Positions 50,903 through 59,876 of a stretch of 64,000 bases of DNA are shown here, piece after piece. The notes under the pieces are model-generated. The model saw only the letters and a list, made by a program, of their open reading frames with translations. It was not told the DNA's origin and ran no database searches. This DNA comes from JAWMQL01 sp033283165 (lineage in GTDB: Bacteria; Pseudomonadota; Gammaproteobacteria; Pseudomonadales; Halieaceae): contig JAWMQL010000001.1 of the NCBI GenBank assembly GCA_033283165.1, forward strand, positions 310,001 through 374,000. Direction: 5' to 3'. Position 1 is the stretch's first letter, and every line of letters starts with the position of its first letter. The position numbers were made by a program, and so were the translations under genes.

Positions 50903-52123
50903 ATGACCGCCTACCGCTATCGCGCGCTCAACCCCGAGGGCAGACTCGTCAAGGGGGTGCTCGAGGGTGACTCGGAACGCCAGGTGCGCTCCCAGTTGCG
51001 CGGCCAGTCCCTGCGCCCGGTGGAGGTGGCCACTGCCGGGCGCAGTACGGAGGCGGGTGGAGAGTCGCGCCTGCGCATCTTCCGGCCCCGCATCAAGACA
51101 GGCGAGCTGGCCCTGCTGACCCGGCAGCTGGCCACCCTGGTGCAATCCAGCCTGCCCGTGGACGAGTGCCTGCAGGCCGCGGCGGACCAGAGCCGTAAGG
51201 GGCGCGTCAAGGGCATGCTGTTGCAGGTCCGTTCGCGGGTGGCCGAGGGGCATACCCTGGCCTATGCCATGGGGGAGTTTCCCGGTGTGTTCTCCGAGAT
51301 GTACCGGGCCATGGTCAAGGCGGGGGAACGCGCGGGCTACCTGGGGCCGGTGCTGGAACAACTCGCGGATTATTCGGAGCAGCGCCAGTACACCGGGCAG
51401 AAACTGAAAATGGCCATGATCTACCCGTTCATCCTGCTGGGGGTGGCCATCGCGGTGGTGGTGGCCCTGATGGTGTTCGTGGTGCCGGAACTGGTGGGTA
51501 TTTTCGCCCACTCCGGTCGCGAGTTGCCCGTGCTGACCCGGGCCCTGATCAGTGTCAGCGATTTTCTGCGCGATTACGGATGGTGGCTACTGCTGGGCCT
51601 GGCGGCGCTGGTGGCGGGGGCGCGAATGCTGCTGCGCAATCGGCAGCGGCGCCGGCGCTGGCACGGCTTCCTGCTCCGCGTGCCGGGCCTGTCGCGTCTG
51701 TTGATCAGCCTGGACACCGCCCGCTTTGCTTCGACCCTGAGCATCCTGATGGCCAGTGGCGTCCCGTTGCTGGAGTCGCTGCGCATCGCCGGCGAGGTGC
51801 TGACAAACCGGGTCCTGCGCGAGGACAGCGCCGCGGTGGCGGAACGGGTCGAGGAGGGTAGCAGCCTGCATCGGGCGCTGGCCCAGAGCGGCCGCTTTCC
51901 CCCCATGATGGTGCACATGGTGGCCAGCGGCGAGGCCAGTGGTGAGCTGGAGACCATGCTGCAACGGGCGGCGGACAACCAGGAGCGGGAACTGGAAATG
52001 ACCCTGGGTACAATGATGGCCCTGTTCGAACCCATCATGGTGGTGGTGATGGGCGGCATGGTCCTGACCATCGTGCTGGCTATCCTGCTGCCGATATTTG
52101 ATCTCAATACAATGGTGAAATGA
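50903..52123 (+). CDS. gspF: Type II secretion inner-membrane protein GspF
   Basis: 406 residues. Two repeated T2SSF domains (LALLTRQLATLVQSSLPVDECLQAA and DTARFASTLSILMASGVPLLESL) and three membrane segments (FILLGVAIAVVVALMVFVVPEL; WWLLLGLAALVAG; VVVMGGMVLTIVLAILLPIF). It is the platform protein that couples GspE to the pseudopilus. Confidence 0.94.
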   Translation: MTAYRYRALNPEGRLVKGVLEGDSERQVRSQLRGQSLRPVEVATAGRSTEAGGESRLRIFRPRIKTGELALLTRQLATLVQSSLPVDECLQAAADQSRKGRVKGMLLQVRSRVAEGHTLAYAMGEFPGVFSEMYRAMVKAGERAGYLGPVLEQLADYSEQRQYTGQKLKMAMIYPFILLGVAIAVVVALMVFVVPELVGIFAHSGRELPVLTRALISVSDFLRDYGWWLLLGLAALVAGARMLLRNRQRRRRWHGFLLRVPGLSRLLISLDTARFASTLSILMASGVPLLESLRIAGEVLTNRVLREDSAAVAERVEEGSSLHRALAQSGRFPPMMVHMVASGEASGELETMLQRAADNQERELEMTLGTMMALFEPIMVVVMGGMVLTIVLAILLPIFDLNTMVK

Positions 52124-52124
52124 T

Positions 52125-52577
52125 ATGACGAGCAATCGACAAGGTGGCCGATCCCAGCACGGCTTCTCCCTGGTGGAGATACTGGTGGTCCTGGTGATCA
52201 TGGGCCTGCTGATCAGCGTGGTGGCGCCCACGGTGCTGAACCGGGCGGACGAGGCGCGGGTGCAGAAGGTTTACGCCGATTTCAAAGCGATCGAAACCGC
52301 GCTCAAGATCTACCGCCTGGACAATTACGTCTACCCCACCACGGAACAGGGCCTGGAAGCGCTGGTGACTGCCAGCACTCTGGATCCCGAACCGCGTAAT
52401 TTCAAGGCCGGTGGCTACCTGGCAGAAATACCCATCGACCCCTGGGGCCGTCCCTACCTGTACCTGCAACCGGGTGAACACGGCGAGGTCGACCTGTATA
52501 GCCTCGGTGCAGACGGGCTGTCTGGTGGCGAGGGCCAGAACGCCGACATCGGCAACTGGAAAGTGACGGAAGATTAG
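52125..52577 (+). CDS. gspG: Major pseudopilin GspG
   Basis: 150 residues. A short leader is followed by the prepilin peptidase site G-FSLVEILVVLVIMGLL with Glu at +5. The C-terminal calcium-binding type loop (YPTTEQGLEALV ... DPWGRPYLYL ... DLYSLGADG) is typical. It starts two bases after the gspF stop. Confidence 0.95.
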   Translation: MTSNRQGGRSQHGFSLVEILVVLVIMGLLISVVAPTVLNRADEARVQKVYADFKAIETALKIYRLDNYVYPTTEQGLEALVTASTLDPEPRNFKAGGYLAEIPIDPWGRPYLYLQPGEHGEVDLYSLGADGLSGGEGQNADIGNWKVTED

Positions 52578-52578
52578 T

Positions 52579-53148
52579 GTGAATTTTCTCCGGCAGCGGG
52601 GCTTCAGCCTGCTGGAGTTGCTGGTAACCCTGTTCGTGGTGGTGATCATCACCTCCCTGGTCAGCCTCAATATCACCATCGACGGCGATGAAGAGGAACT
52701 GGAATCGACTCTGCGCAGCATTGCCAATGTCTCCCAGTACGCCCTGGATGAAGCCCAGATGCGCGGCGTGGACTACGGCCTGCTGGTGGCGCGCGAGTAC
52801 GACCCCGACGGTCCCCGCTACAGTTACAGCTGGCGCGAACGACGCGAGGAGGGATGGCGGCCGCCAGAGCTCGATCGGGAGCTGTTTGCCGGTGACCGTT
52901 TGCCCGAGGGGGTGGAGTTGGAGCTGGAGCTTGACGACATGCCCCTGGTGGAACTGGGGGAAGACGGGGGCATGACGCAGGAAGTCAGCGGGCGGGCGCC
53001 GCAGGTCATGTTTTACGCGAGTGGCGAGGTAACCGGCGGCGCCCTGGACGTGCGCGACCGGGCAAGTGGCGAGTTGTTGTGGCGCCTGCAGTGGGACCTG
53101 CTGGGTCGGTTTGAACTGTTGCGGCGGGGAGAACCCGATGAAGCGTAG
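52579..53148 (+). CDS. gspH: Minor pseudopilin GspH
   Basis: 189 residues from GTG 52579, directly after the gspG stop. Prepilin site RG-FSLLELLVTLFVVVIIT with Glu at +5. The tail is longer and more acidic than many GspH proteins (LELELDDMPLVELGED). Confidence 0.85.
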   Translation: MNFLRQRGFSLLELLVTLFVVVIITSLVSLNITIDGDEEELESTLRSIANVSQYALDEAQMRGVDYGLLVAREYDPDGPRYSYSWRERREEGWRPPELDRELFAGDRLPEGVELELELDDMPLVELGEDGGMTQEVSGRAPQVMFYASGEVTGGALDVRDRASGELLWRLQWDLLGRFELLRRGEPDEA

Positions 53149-53548
53149 CGGCGCGGGTTTCACCCTGATCGAGGTAGTGGTGGCGCTGGCGATAGTGGCC
53201 CTCGCCCTGCCCGCCCTGCTGGTGGCCCTGTACCAGCAGGTGGATGGCACCGCGTACCTGCGCGACAAGTCCCTGGCCCGGCTGGTGGCGGCCAACAGGC
53301 TGGAGGAATTCCGGATTATTTCCAGCGCCAGGCAAACCCGGTTCAGCGGCGAGGACTCAGGCCAGGTGGAGATGGCCGGTCAGCAGTGGCGCTGGGAATT
53401 GCGCACCCTGGCCACGGACATGGAGAATTTCCAGCGTATCGAAATTGCGGTGAAACAAGAGGAGGCGCCCGGGGAGCAGGCCCTGTACACACTGGTGGCC
53501 TTCATGAACAGCGCACCGGGTTCGGAGCAGGGGGCAGAGCCGCTGTGA
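53138..53548 (+). CDS. gspI: Minor pseudopilin GspI
   Basis: 136 residues from ATG 53138, overlapping gspH by 11 bp. Prepilin site AG-FTLIEVVVALAIVALALPAL and the typical WRWELRTLA segment. Confidence 0.9.
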   Translation: MKRSGAGFTLIEVVVALAIVALALPALLVALYQQVDGTAYLRDKSLARLVAANRLEEFRIISSARQTRFSGEDSGQVEMAGQQWRWELRTLATDMENFQRIEIAVKQEEAPGEQALYTLVAFMNSAPGSEQGAEPL

Positions 53549-54198
53549 GAAGCTCACCGACGCGCGGATTCACCCTGGTGGAAGTGTTGATCGCCCTGTC
53601 GATCACCGCATTTGTCGCGACCATTGCCTACACCAGCCTGTCCAGCGCCATTGCCGGGGTCGAGGCGGTGCGCGAGAGTGCCGTCCGCAGCAGCGACATG
53701 AACCGCGCCTGGATGATTATTTCCCGGGATATCAGGCAGTTTGTGCCAAGGGAGGTCAGAGACGAGTTTGGCGAGCGGGAGCCGGCCATGCTGGGCGGCC
53801 CCGCCGCGCGTTATGCCCTGAGTTTCAGTCGCGGCGGCTGGCACAATCCCAACGGTCTGCCTCGCAGTCACCTGCAGCGGGTGCACTATCTGGTTGAGGA
53901 GGAAGCCCTGTGGCGCGAAACCTGGCCGGTACTGGACAGGGCACCGGATACACCGGCCCAGCGAGTCAAGCTGCTGGAGGGGGTAGAGGAGTTCGAGGTC
54001 CTGTTCCTGCCTTCACTGGACCAGTTGCAACTCGACACCGAGGGCTCTTCGCTGGATACCCGTGGCTGGGCGGAGAACTGGGTGACTGATACCAGCGTCC
54101 CCGATGCCGAATTGCCGCCGCCGGTGGCGCTGGAAATTCGCCTGCACTTGATTGACCAGGGAGAACTGCGACGTGTCTACGCCCTGCCACCCCTGTAG
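53545..54198 (+). CDS. gspJ: Minor pseudopilin GspJ
   Basis: 217 residues from GTG 53545 (GTGA overlap with the gspI stop). Prepilin site RG-FTLVEVLIALSITAFVAT, then MNRAWMIISRDIRQFVPR, RGGWHNPNGLPRSHLQRVHY and C-terminal LEIRLHL. Part of the I-J-K tip complex. Confidence 0.92.
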   Translation: MRSSPTRGFTLVEVLIALSITAFVATIAYTSLSSAIAGVEAVRESAVRSSDMNRAWMIISRDIRQFVPREVRDEFGEREPAMLGGPAARYALSFSRGGWHNPNGLPRSHLQRVHYLVEEEALWRETWPVLDRAPDTPAQRVKLLEGVEEFEVLFLPSLDQLQLDTEGSSLDTRGWAENWVTDTSVPDAELPPPVALEIRLHLIDQGELRRVYALPPL

Positions 54199-55210
54199 TT
54201 TCGCGGCCCGCCGCAGGGGACAGGCCGGTGCTGCGCTGGTGGTGGCGCTGCTGGTCTTTGCACTCTGTGCCGCGCTGGTGGTCGGCCTGGAAAAGGAGTT
54301 CACGCTCTACTATCAGCGCGGCGCCAACCAGTTCCTGGCGGAACAGTCCCAGGCTTACCTGCGCGGTGCGGAAGACCTGGCGGGCCTTGCGTTGCAGGCC
54401 GATTATGATACCGACCAGCAGCGGGAACAGCCGCGGGATGACCTGACTGAGATCTGGGCCCAGCAGGCCAGCCCCTATCCGCTCGACGAAGGCGGTTGGC
54501 TGATGGGCGGGCTGAGCGACCTGCAGGGTCGTTTCAATCTCAACAGCCTGCTGCCGGCACAGCGCGCTGAGGGAGAGGAGGGACCCCGGTTCACGCCCGC
54601 CCAGGAGCTGTTCATCCGCCTGTTGCAGGCGCTGGACGGGGTTGCGGTGGATCTGCTGCAGGCGCAGCAGATCACCGAGTCGGTGGGAGACTGGATCGAC
54701 CCGGACAACGTACCCCTGCCGCTCGGCGCCGAGGACGATTACTACTTCAGCCTCAGCCCCGCCTACCGCGCGCCCAACCAGTCCATGGCCAGTGTGTCCG
54801 AGCTGCGCGCGGTGGCCAACATGACACCCGAAATTTACCTGGCGCTGGAACCGCTGGTCACCGTGTGGCCGCGCGCCCCCGGCACAATCAATATCCATAC
54901 GGCGCCGCTGGCGGTCCTGCGTTCGATCAACAGCGACGGTGTGCTGGAGCCCCTGAGCCCGGCAGACGGGCAGAGTCTGGCGGATTACCGGCGCGACATT
55001 GGTTTTGTCGACCTGGACGACCTGTTTGCGCAGCCGGTTTTCGACGACAGCCCGAGAGATGGTGTGCGCGGGCTGCTGGGCGAGAGTTCCTCCTGGTTTC
55101 TACTCAGTGCCACGGCGGAAGTTGCCGAGCGGAGGTCGCACTTGTACAGTGTCCTGCAGCGGAGCGGGCGCAGCGTCAGCGCGGTCAGTCGTGTGGCGGG
55201 ATCACTGTGA
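54173..55210 (+). CDS. gspK: Minor pseudopilin GspK
   Basis: 345 residues from GTG 54173, with GGGAG ten bases upstream, overlapping gspJ by 26 bp; a TTG at 54152 is possible. N-terminal hydrophobic helix after RRRGQAGAALVVALLVFAL (no Glu at +5, as usual for GspK). Then WLMGGLSDLQGRFNLNSLL and two helix-hairpin type K domains (INIHTAPLAVLRSI). Confidence 0.92.
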   Translation: MSTPCHPCSFAARRRGQAGAALVVALLVFALCAALVVGLEKEFTLYYQRGANQFLAEQSQAYLRGAEDLAGLALQADYDTDQQREQPRDDLTEIWAQQASPYPLDEGGWLMGGLSDLQGRFNLNSLLPAQRAEGEEGPRFTPAQELFIRLLQALDGVAVDLLQAQQITESVGDWIDPDNVPLPLGAEDDYYFSLSPAYRAPNQSMASVSELRAVANMTPEIYLALEPLVTVWPRAPGTINIHTAPLAVLRSINSDGVLEPLSPADGQSLADYRRDIGFVDLDDLFAQPVFDDSPRDGVRGLLGESSSWFLLSATAEVAERRSHLYSVLQRSGRSVSAVSRVAGSL

Positions 55211-55236
55211 GTCCGGTCCGGGCGTAGAGGAAAACG

Positions 55237-56439
55237 GTGCAAGAGACAACAGTAATCAGATCCATCGACGGCCGTCTGGCCTGGTATCCCCCGGGCGGGG
55301 CCGGGCAGCCGCAATGGCTGGACAACGAACAGGCGCGGGAGGCCTTCGCGGCGGCCTGGGCCGGCCAGCGCCCGGCGCTGTGCTTCGCCGCGCCGGGAAC
55401 GGCGGTACGGCTGCGCGAGCTGCAGATTGCGCCCGAGGAGCGTCGCCATCTGCGCAAATCGCTGCCCTACATGCTGGAGGAGGAATTGGCCTCCGATGTC
55501 GATCAGTTGCACTTTGCTACCGTGGAACTTGACCGGCAACGATTCGGGGTCGCCCTGTGTGAGCACGCCAGGATGGTCCGCTGGCAGCAGCAACTGGAAG
55601 AACTGCCGCTTGTGACCCTGTGGGTACCGGAACCCATGCTGCTGCCCTGGCATGAGGGCGAGTGGTGCCTGGTGCTGGAGGGTCGCCAGGGCGTCCTGCG
55701 CACGGGAGCCTGCACCGGCCTGAGTATCGAGCGGGAGTTGCTGCCGGCGGTACTGGATGCCGCGCTGCAGGAGCACGGCAGCCCGGAGCTGCTGGTGCTT
55801 TATGGACAGGACATGGACGCCGATATCGCCTTGCTGCCGGCCCCGCTCGGCGAGCGGGTGCAGTGGCGTCGCGGCGGCTTCGATAGTGCCCTGATGGTCG
55901 GCGGCGCGGTGGAGCCGGTGCTCAACCTGTGTCAGGGCGAGTTCGCCCGGCGCCTGCCGCTGGGGCGTTGGTGGCGCCAGTGGCGGGTGGCGGCGGCGCT
56001 GTTCGCAGTGGCCTTTGGCCTGCAACTCGCCGCGACCTACGCCGACTATCGGCAGTTGCAGCAGGAGAATCTCGCCCTGCGCGCGGCGGTGGAAGACAGT
56101 TATCGCAGCGCCTTTCCCCGCGGCGCGCTGGTCGATCCGGAAAAACAGCTGCAGCGGCAACTGGAGTCCCTGCGCGGCTCCGGCCAGAGCAGTGGCTTCG
56201 TCAGCCTGGTGGACCGGGTCGGCGAGGTGCTGGCGAAACAGCGTGGCACGTCAATTGCCAGTATCAACTACAACGACCGCAGCGGTGAAATGCGCCTGAA
56301 TATCGAGGCGCGCAATTTCGAGGCGGTGGAGGCGATCCGCCAGGGCATCAACCGGCGCGGGCTCGATGCGGAAATGGAAAGCAGCAGCGCGCGTGGCGAG
56401 GGCGTTCGCGCCCGAATCCGGGTGGGAGGGCGATCGTGA
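55237..56439 (+). CDS. gspL: Type II secretion protein GspL
   Basis: 400 residues from GTG 55237. Actin-like cytoplasmic domain (ERRHLRKSLPYMLEEELASDVDQLHFATVEL), one membrane helix near 250-270 (RVAAALFAVAFGLQLAATYADY) and a periplasmic ferredoxin-like end (SINYNDRSGEMRLNIEARNFEAVEAIRQGI). It recruits GspE to the membrane. Confidence 0.92.
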   Translation: MQETTVIRSIDGRLAWYPPGGAGQPQWLDNEQAREAFAAAWAGQRPALCFAAPGTAVRLRELQIAPEERRHLRKSLPYMLEEELASDVDQLHFATVELDRQRFGVALCEHARMVRWQQQLEELPLVTLWVPEPMLLPWHEGEWCLVLEGRQGVLRTGACTGLSIERELLPAVLDAALQEHGSPELLVLYGQDMDADIALLPAPLGERVQWRRGGFDSALMVGGAVEPVLNLCQGEFARRLPLGRWWRQWRVAAALFAVAFGLQLAATYADYRQLQQENLALRAAVEDSYRSAFPRGALVDPEKQLQRQLESLRGSGQSSGFVSLVDRVGEVLAKQRGTSIASINYNDRSGEMRLNIEARNFEAVEAIRQGINRRGLDAEMESSSARGEGVRARIRVGGRS

Positions 56440-56915
56440 AGGAGTGGTTTTCTCAGTTGCAACAACGGGAGCAGCTGAGCCTGCTGGCACTCGCCCTGGT
56501 GCTGGGCCTGTACCTGTTGTACATGGCGGCCTGGCGACCGCTGGCGTCCAGCAGGAATGAACTGGCGCTGCAGAACCAGCGGGTGGCTGAGAGCCTGCAA
56601 CACGTGGACAGCATGGTGTCGGAGATCAAGTCCCTGCAGGCCAGTGGCAGCAGCGCCGGTAGCCCGGCCGATCGCAACCTCACCGCGCTGGTCAACCAGA
56701 GCACCCGTGAACACAAGCTGCAGGTGACCCGGCTGCAGCCCAACAGCCGCGGTGAAATTCAGGTGCGGCTGGAGGCGGTGGTGTTCGATGACCTGCTGGC
56801 CTGGCTGCACGATATGGAATACCGCGAGAGCCTGTTGTTGCGGGAGGTGGCCATTGCCGAGACCGGCTCCCGAGGTCGGGTCAACGCCACTGTACGAATC
56901 GCCTCCGGAGCCTGA
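56436..56915 (+). CDS. gspM: Type II secretion protein GspM
   Basis: 159 residues from GTG 56436, overlapping gspL by 4 bp. One membrane helix (LSLLALALVLGLYLLYMAAW), a coiled coil and the ferredoxin-like end (LLAWLHDMEYRESLLLREVAI). Partner of GspL. Confidence 0.92.
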   Translation: MKEWFSQLQQREQLSLLALALVLGLYLLYMAAWRPLASSRNELALQNQRVAESLQHVDSMVSEIKSLQASGSSAGSPADRNLTALVNQSTREHKLQVTRLQPNSRGEIQVRLEAVVFDDLLAWLHDMEYRESLLLREVAIAETGSRGRVNATVRIASGA

Positions 56916-56918
56916 GCA

Positions 56919-57662
56919 TTGAGCCGTACCGTTCTCGGGCTGCTGGCCGGCCTGCTTCTTCTCGCCACGCTGATTATCAACCTGCCGGCGCGCTTGCTCA
57001 CCCATATCCTGCCGCCGCAACAGTGGGTGCTGCACGGCTTGCGCGGAACCCTGTGGCACGGCGAGGCGAGCCGCTGCCTGGTCCGGCTGGACCGTGGCCT
57101 GGTCCACCTCGGCTCGGTAAGCTGGTCGCTGCGCCCACTGTCCCTGCTGAGCCTGTCGCCGACTCTGGAGGTTCAAAGTCACTGGGGTACCCAGCGCCTG
57201 TCGGCCCGGGTGACCCTGCACGGCGAACAGGACCTGGATGTCAGCGATCTCGAAGCCACTGTGCCGGCGGAACTGGCGCAGCAACTGCTGCCGGTCGCCC
57301 TCGGGGGCACGGTGTTGGCCCAGGTTGCCGAACTGCAACTGCGCGACGGCCTGCCACAGGAAGCACGGGGACGCCTGGTGTGGCAGGGGGCATCCTGGCA
57401 CTCTGTGGGGGGCGTATTGCCGTTGGGTGATTATGCCGCGGATTTCCGACAGGAACCCGGGCAGGCCCTGCATGCGGACCTGCTTACCCTGGCGGGCTCG
57501 GTGGAGGTCAGCGGGGCGGTGCGCCTCGAGCAGCGACACTACGAGGTGGATGCCCGGGTGGCTGGAGCGGGTGTACAGGATCGCGAGCTGCAGCAGGCGC
57601 TGTCGCTGGTGGCCACGCCGGAAGATGGCGCGTTCCGGGTGCGTCTTGAGGGCGAGATCTAG
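56919..57662 (+). CDS. gspN: Type II secretion protein GspN
   Basis: 247 residues from TTG 56919. Membrane anchor (LLAGLLLLATLIINLPARLL) then the GspN pattern QQWVLHGLRGTLWHGEASRCLV, VSWSLRPLSLLSLSP. Last gene of the operon; no prepilin peptidase (gspO) gene follows, so it must be elsewhere. Confidence 0.88.
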   Translation: MSRTVLGLLAGLLLLATLIINLPARLLTHILPPQQWVLHGLRGTLWHGEASRCLVRLDRGLVHLGSVSWSLRPLSLLSLSPTLEVQSHWGTQRLSARVTLHGEQDLDVSDLEATVPAELAQQLLPVALGGTVLAQVAELQLRDGLPQEARGRLVWQGASWHSVGGVLPLGDYAADFRQEPGQALHADLLTLAGSVEVSGAVRLEQRHYEVDARVAGAGVQDRELQQALSLVATPEDGAFRVRLEGEI

Positions 57663-57761
57663 GAACAGTACAGTCAGGGCGACCGGGTACCATGCGGGAA
57701 CCGGACTGTGCGCGTATATACTGGGTTTATGTCAGTCGAAAGGTGAGTCTGGACTGTTTAT

Positions 57762-57938
57762 ATGAGTGAAGCATACAAGAAGTACGAGTGCGTCATCTGC
57801 GGTTTTATCTACGACGAGGCCGAGGGCCTGCCGGATGACGGTATCCCGCCGGGTACCCGGTTCGAGGACCTGCCCGACGACTGGGAGTGCCCGGATTGCG
57901 GTATCTCCAAGGAGGATTTTGATCTCTACGAGGAGTAG
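57762..57938 (+). CDS. Rubredoxin
   Basis: 58 residues. Four cysteines in two CxxC pairs: Cys10/Cys13 (ECVICGFIYDEAEG) and Cys43/Cys46 (DWECPDCGISKEDF) hold one iron. It is a small cytoplasmic electron carrier, classically for alkane hydroxylases or oxygen-stress enzymes. It stands alone 100 bp after gspN. Confidence 0.96.
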   Translation: MSEAYKKYECVICGFIYDEAEGLPDDGIPPGTRFEDLPDDWECPDCGISKEDFDLYEE

Positions 57939-58021
57939 TCCCCCGTCTCTTCCGCGAGGCTGAATCTGCCGGTCAGTTTGTGTAGACTGGCGCTCAATAA
58001 CAATATTCTCCGGAGAATGTA

Positions 58022-59377
58022 ATGGCAGCAGCCGGCGCCGGCCAGGCACACTGGTCCTCACGTTTCGCGTTCCTGATGGCGTCGGTGGGATTCGCTGTCG
58101 GTCTCGGCAATATCTGGCGCTTCCCCTACGTGACCGGCGAGAACGGTGGCGCCGCCTTCGTGCTGGTCTACCTTGCCTGCGCGTTTTTTATCGGTGTGCC
58201 CATACTCATGGCCGAGTTGCTGATTGGTCGCCGCGGCCAGGGCAGTCCTCCCTCCGCCATGGCCTCGGTTGCGCGCGAGAGCGGACGCAGTCGCCAGTGG
58301 CGGTGGGTCGGGGGCATGGGCCTGCTGGCCGCATTCACGATCGAGATTGTTTACGCCGTGGTGGTCGGCTGGGTGCTGTGGTACCTGTACAAGGCCGGGG
58401 TCAGCGGTTTTGCCGGCATGGACGCGGCTGCCGCCAACGCCGAATTTGCGTCGGTGCTGGATAACAACCTGGGTATGCTGGCCTGGACCCTGGTGGGGCT
58501 CGCCATTACCGGCCTGATTATCTATTCCGGCGTGCAGGGCGGCATTGAGCGCGCAGTGAGTTTCATGATGCCGCTGATGTTCCTGCTGTTGCTGGGCCTG
58601 GCCGGCTACAACGTGTTTGCCGGGGGCTTCGGCGAGGCCATCGAATGGCTGTTTACGCCGGACTTCAGCAAGTTGGGACCGGGCACGTTCCTGGCGGCGG
58701 TGGGCCAGGCCTTTTTCTCCATCGGGGTCGCCATGGGCGGGATGATGACCTACGGCTCCTACCTGCCGAAGGATTTCTCCATTACCCAGTCGGTGCTGGT
58801 CATCGTGATAGCCGACACCCTGGTGGCATTGCTGGCGGGCCTGGTGATTTTTCCCGCCGTGTTTCACTTCGACATGGACCCGGCGGCGGGCGCCGGCCTG
58901 ATTTTCCAGACCCTGCCCGTGGCGTTTGCGCAGATGCCCGGCGGGCACCTGTTCAGCGTGCTGTTCTTCCTGATGCTGTCCGTGGCGGGCATCACCTCCA
59001 TGGTCGGCCTGATCGAGTCCGTCAACGCCTGGCTGGAGGACCGCTTCGCGATGCCGAGGCACAAGAGCGCACTGTTGGTGGTGGGCTCGGTGGCAGTGCT
59101 CAGTATGCTCAGTATCATGTCTTACAACGTGATGGGCGAATTGGACCTCGGCGGCCGGAACTTCAACGACCTGATGGACTATTTCTCCAACCAGATCCTG
59201 TTGCCGCTGGGCGGCCTGCTGATTGCGGTTTTTGCCGGTTGGGTTATGAAAAGCCAGTTCAGCCGCGAAGAGCTGACCACCCTGAACCAGGCAATGTATA
59301 CCTTCTGGCATTTCCTGATCAGGTTCGTGGTGCCGCCCGCCGTGGCGGTTATCTTTGTCGTCGGTGTGGTGGGATAG
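58022..59377 (+). CDS. Sodium-dependent (NSS/SNF-family) symporter
   Basis: 451 residues, about 11-12 membrane segments. N-terminal FLMASVGFAVGLGNIWRFPYVTGENGGAAFVLVYL is the LeuT/NSS signature with the unwound helix 1. It takes up amino acids or similar with sodium, fitting a marine setting. The ribosome site lies within a 14-bp perfect palindrome (58004-58017). Confidence 0.93.
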   Translation: MAAAGAGQAHWSSRFAFLMASVGFAVGLGNIWRFPYVTGENGGAAFVLVYLACAFFIGVPILMAELLIGRRGQGSPPSAMASVARESGRSRQWRWVGGMGLLAAFTIEIVYAVVVGWVLWYLYKAGVSGFAGMDAAAANAEFASVLDNNLGMLAWTLVGLAITGLIIYSGVQGGIERAVSFMMPLMFLLLLGLAGYNVFAGGFGEAIEWLFTPDFSKLGPGTFLAAVGQAFFSIGVAMGGMMTYGSYLPKDFSITQSVLVIVIADTLVALLAGLVIFPAVFHFDMDPAAGAGLIFQTLPVAFAQMPGGHLFSVLFFLMLSVAGITSMVGLIESVNAWLEDRFAMPRHKSALLVVGSVAVLSMLSIMSYNVMGELDLGGRNFNDLMDYFSNQILLPLGGLLIAVFAGWVMKSQFSREELTTLNQAMYTFWHFLIRFVVPPAVAVIFVVGVVG

Positions 59378-59876
59378 ACCCCTGGAAGGGAGCGCCCGCC
59401 TGTCCCGCTGTCGCAAATATCGGTACGCCCTGTGGCGTCACTGGGACGACCAGCTGCCGGGGGTGCTGTTCATTGGGCTCAATCCGTCGACCGCCGACGA
59501 GAACCGCAATGACCCGACCCTGCTGCGGTGTATGCGCTTTGCCCGCGAATGGGGTTATGGCGGCGTCAGCATGGGCAACCTCTTCGCATACCGCGCCACC
59601 GATCCGGGGACTCTACGGCGGGTACAAGATCCCGTGGGGCGGCAGAACGATCGCTGGTTGAGACAATTGGCCCGGGAGGCGGAACTGGTGGTAGCGGCCT
59701 GGGGCAATCACGGCGTTTACCTGGACCGGGCAGCCGCGGTCACCGCCATGCTGCCGGCGCTGAACTGCCTCGGGATGAATCGCTCGGGACAGCCCGCCCA
59801 CCCGCTGTACCAGCGGGCGGACAGACGACCGATACCGGTGCAACAGCGCACATTAGAGGACAGCCGGACGACATGA
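59355..59876 (+). CDS. DUF1643 protein
   Basis: Up to 173 residues. Conserved DUF1643 pattern: LFIGLNPSTADENRNDPTLLRC, FAREWGYGGVSMGNLFAYRATDP, DRWLRQLAREAELVVAAWGNHG and LGMNRSGQPAHPLY. The start is unclear: GTG 59355 lies inside the symporter gene, while a good ribosome site GGAAGGGAG (59383-59391) is followed by CTG 59400, which would be a rare start. Function of the family is unknown. Confidence 0.85.
   Translation: MSSVWWDRPLEGSARLSRCRKYRYALWRHWDDQLPGVLFIGLNPSTADENRNDPTLLRCMRFAREWGYGGVSMGNLFAYRATDPGTLRRVQDPVGRQNDRWLRQLAREAELVVAAWGNHGVYLDRAAAVTAMLPALNCLGMNRSGQPAHPLYQRADRRPIPVQQRTLEDSRTT

Noticed and set aside
48050..50904. Long minus-strand frames (451 and 533 codons)
   Set aside because: Antisense shadows of gspD and gspE; His/Gln/Gly-rich low-complexity translation and no ribosome sites.
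58058..59416. 452-codon minus-strand frame
   Set aside because: Antisense to the NSS symporter; composition is an artefact.
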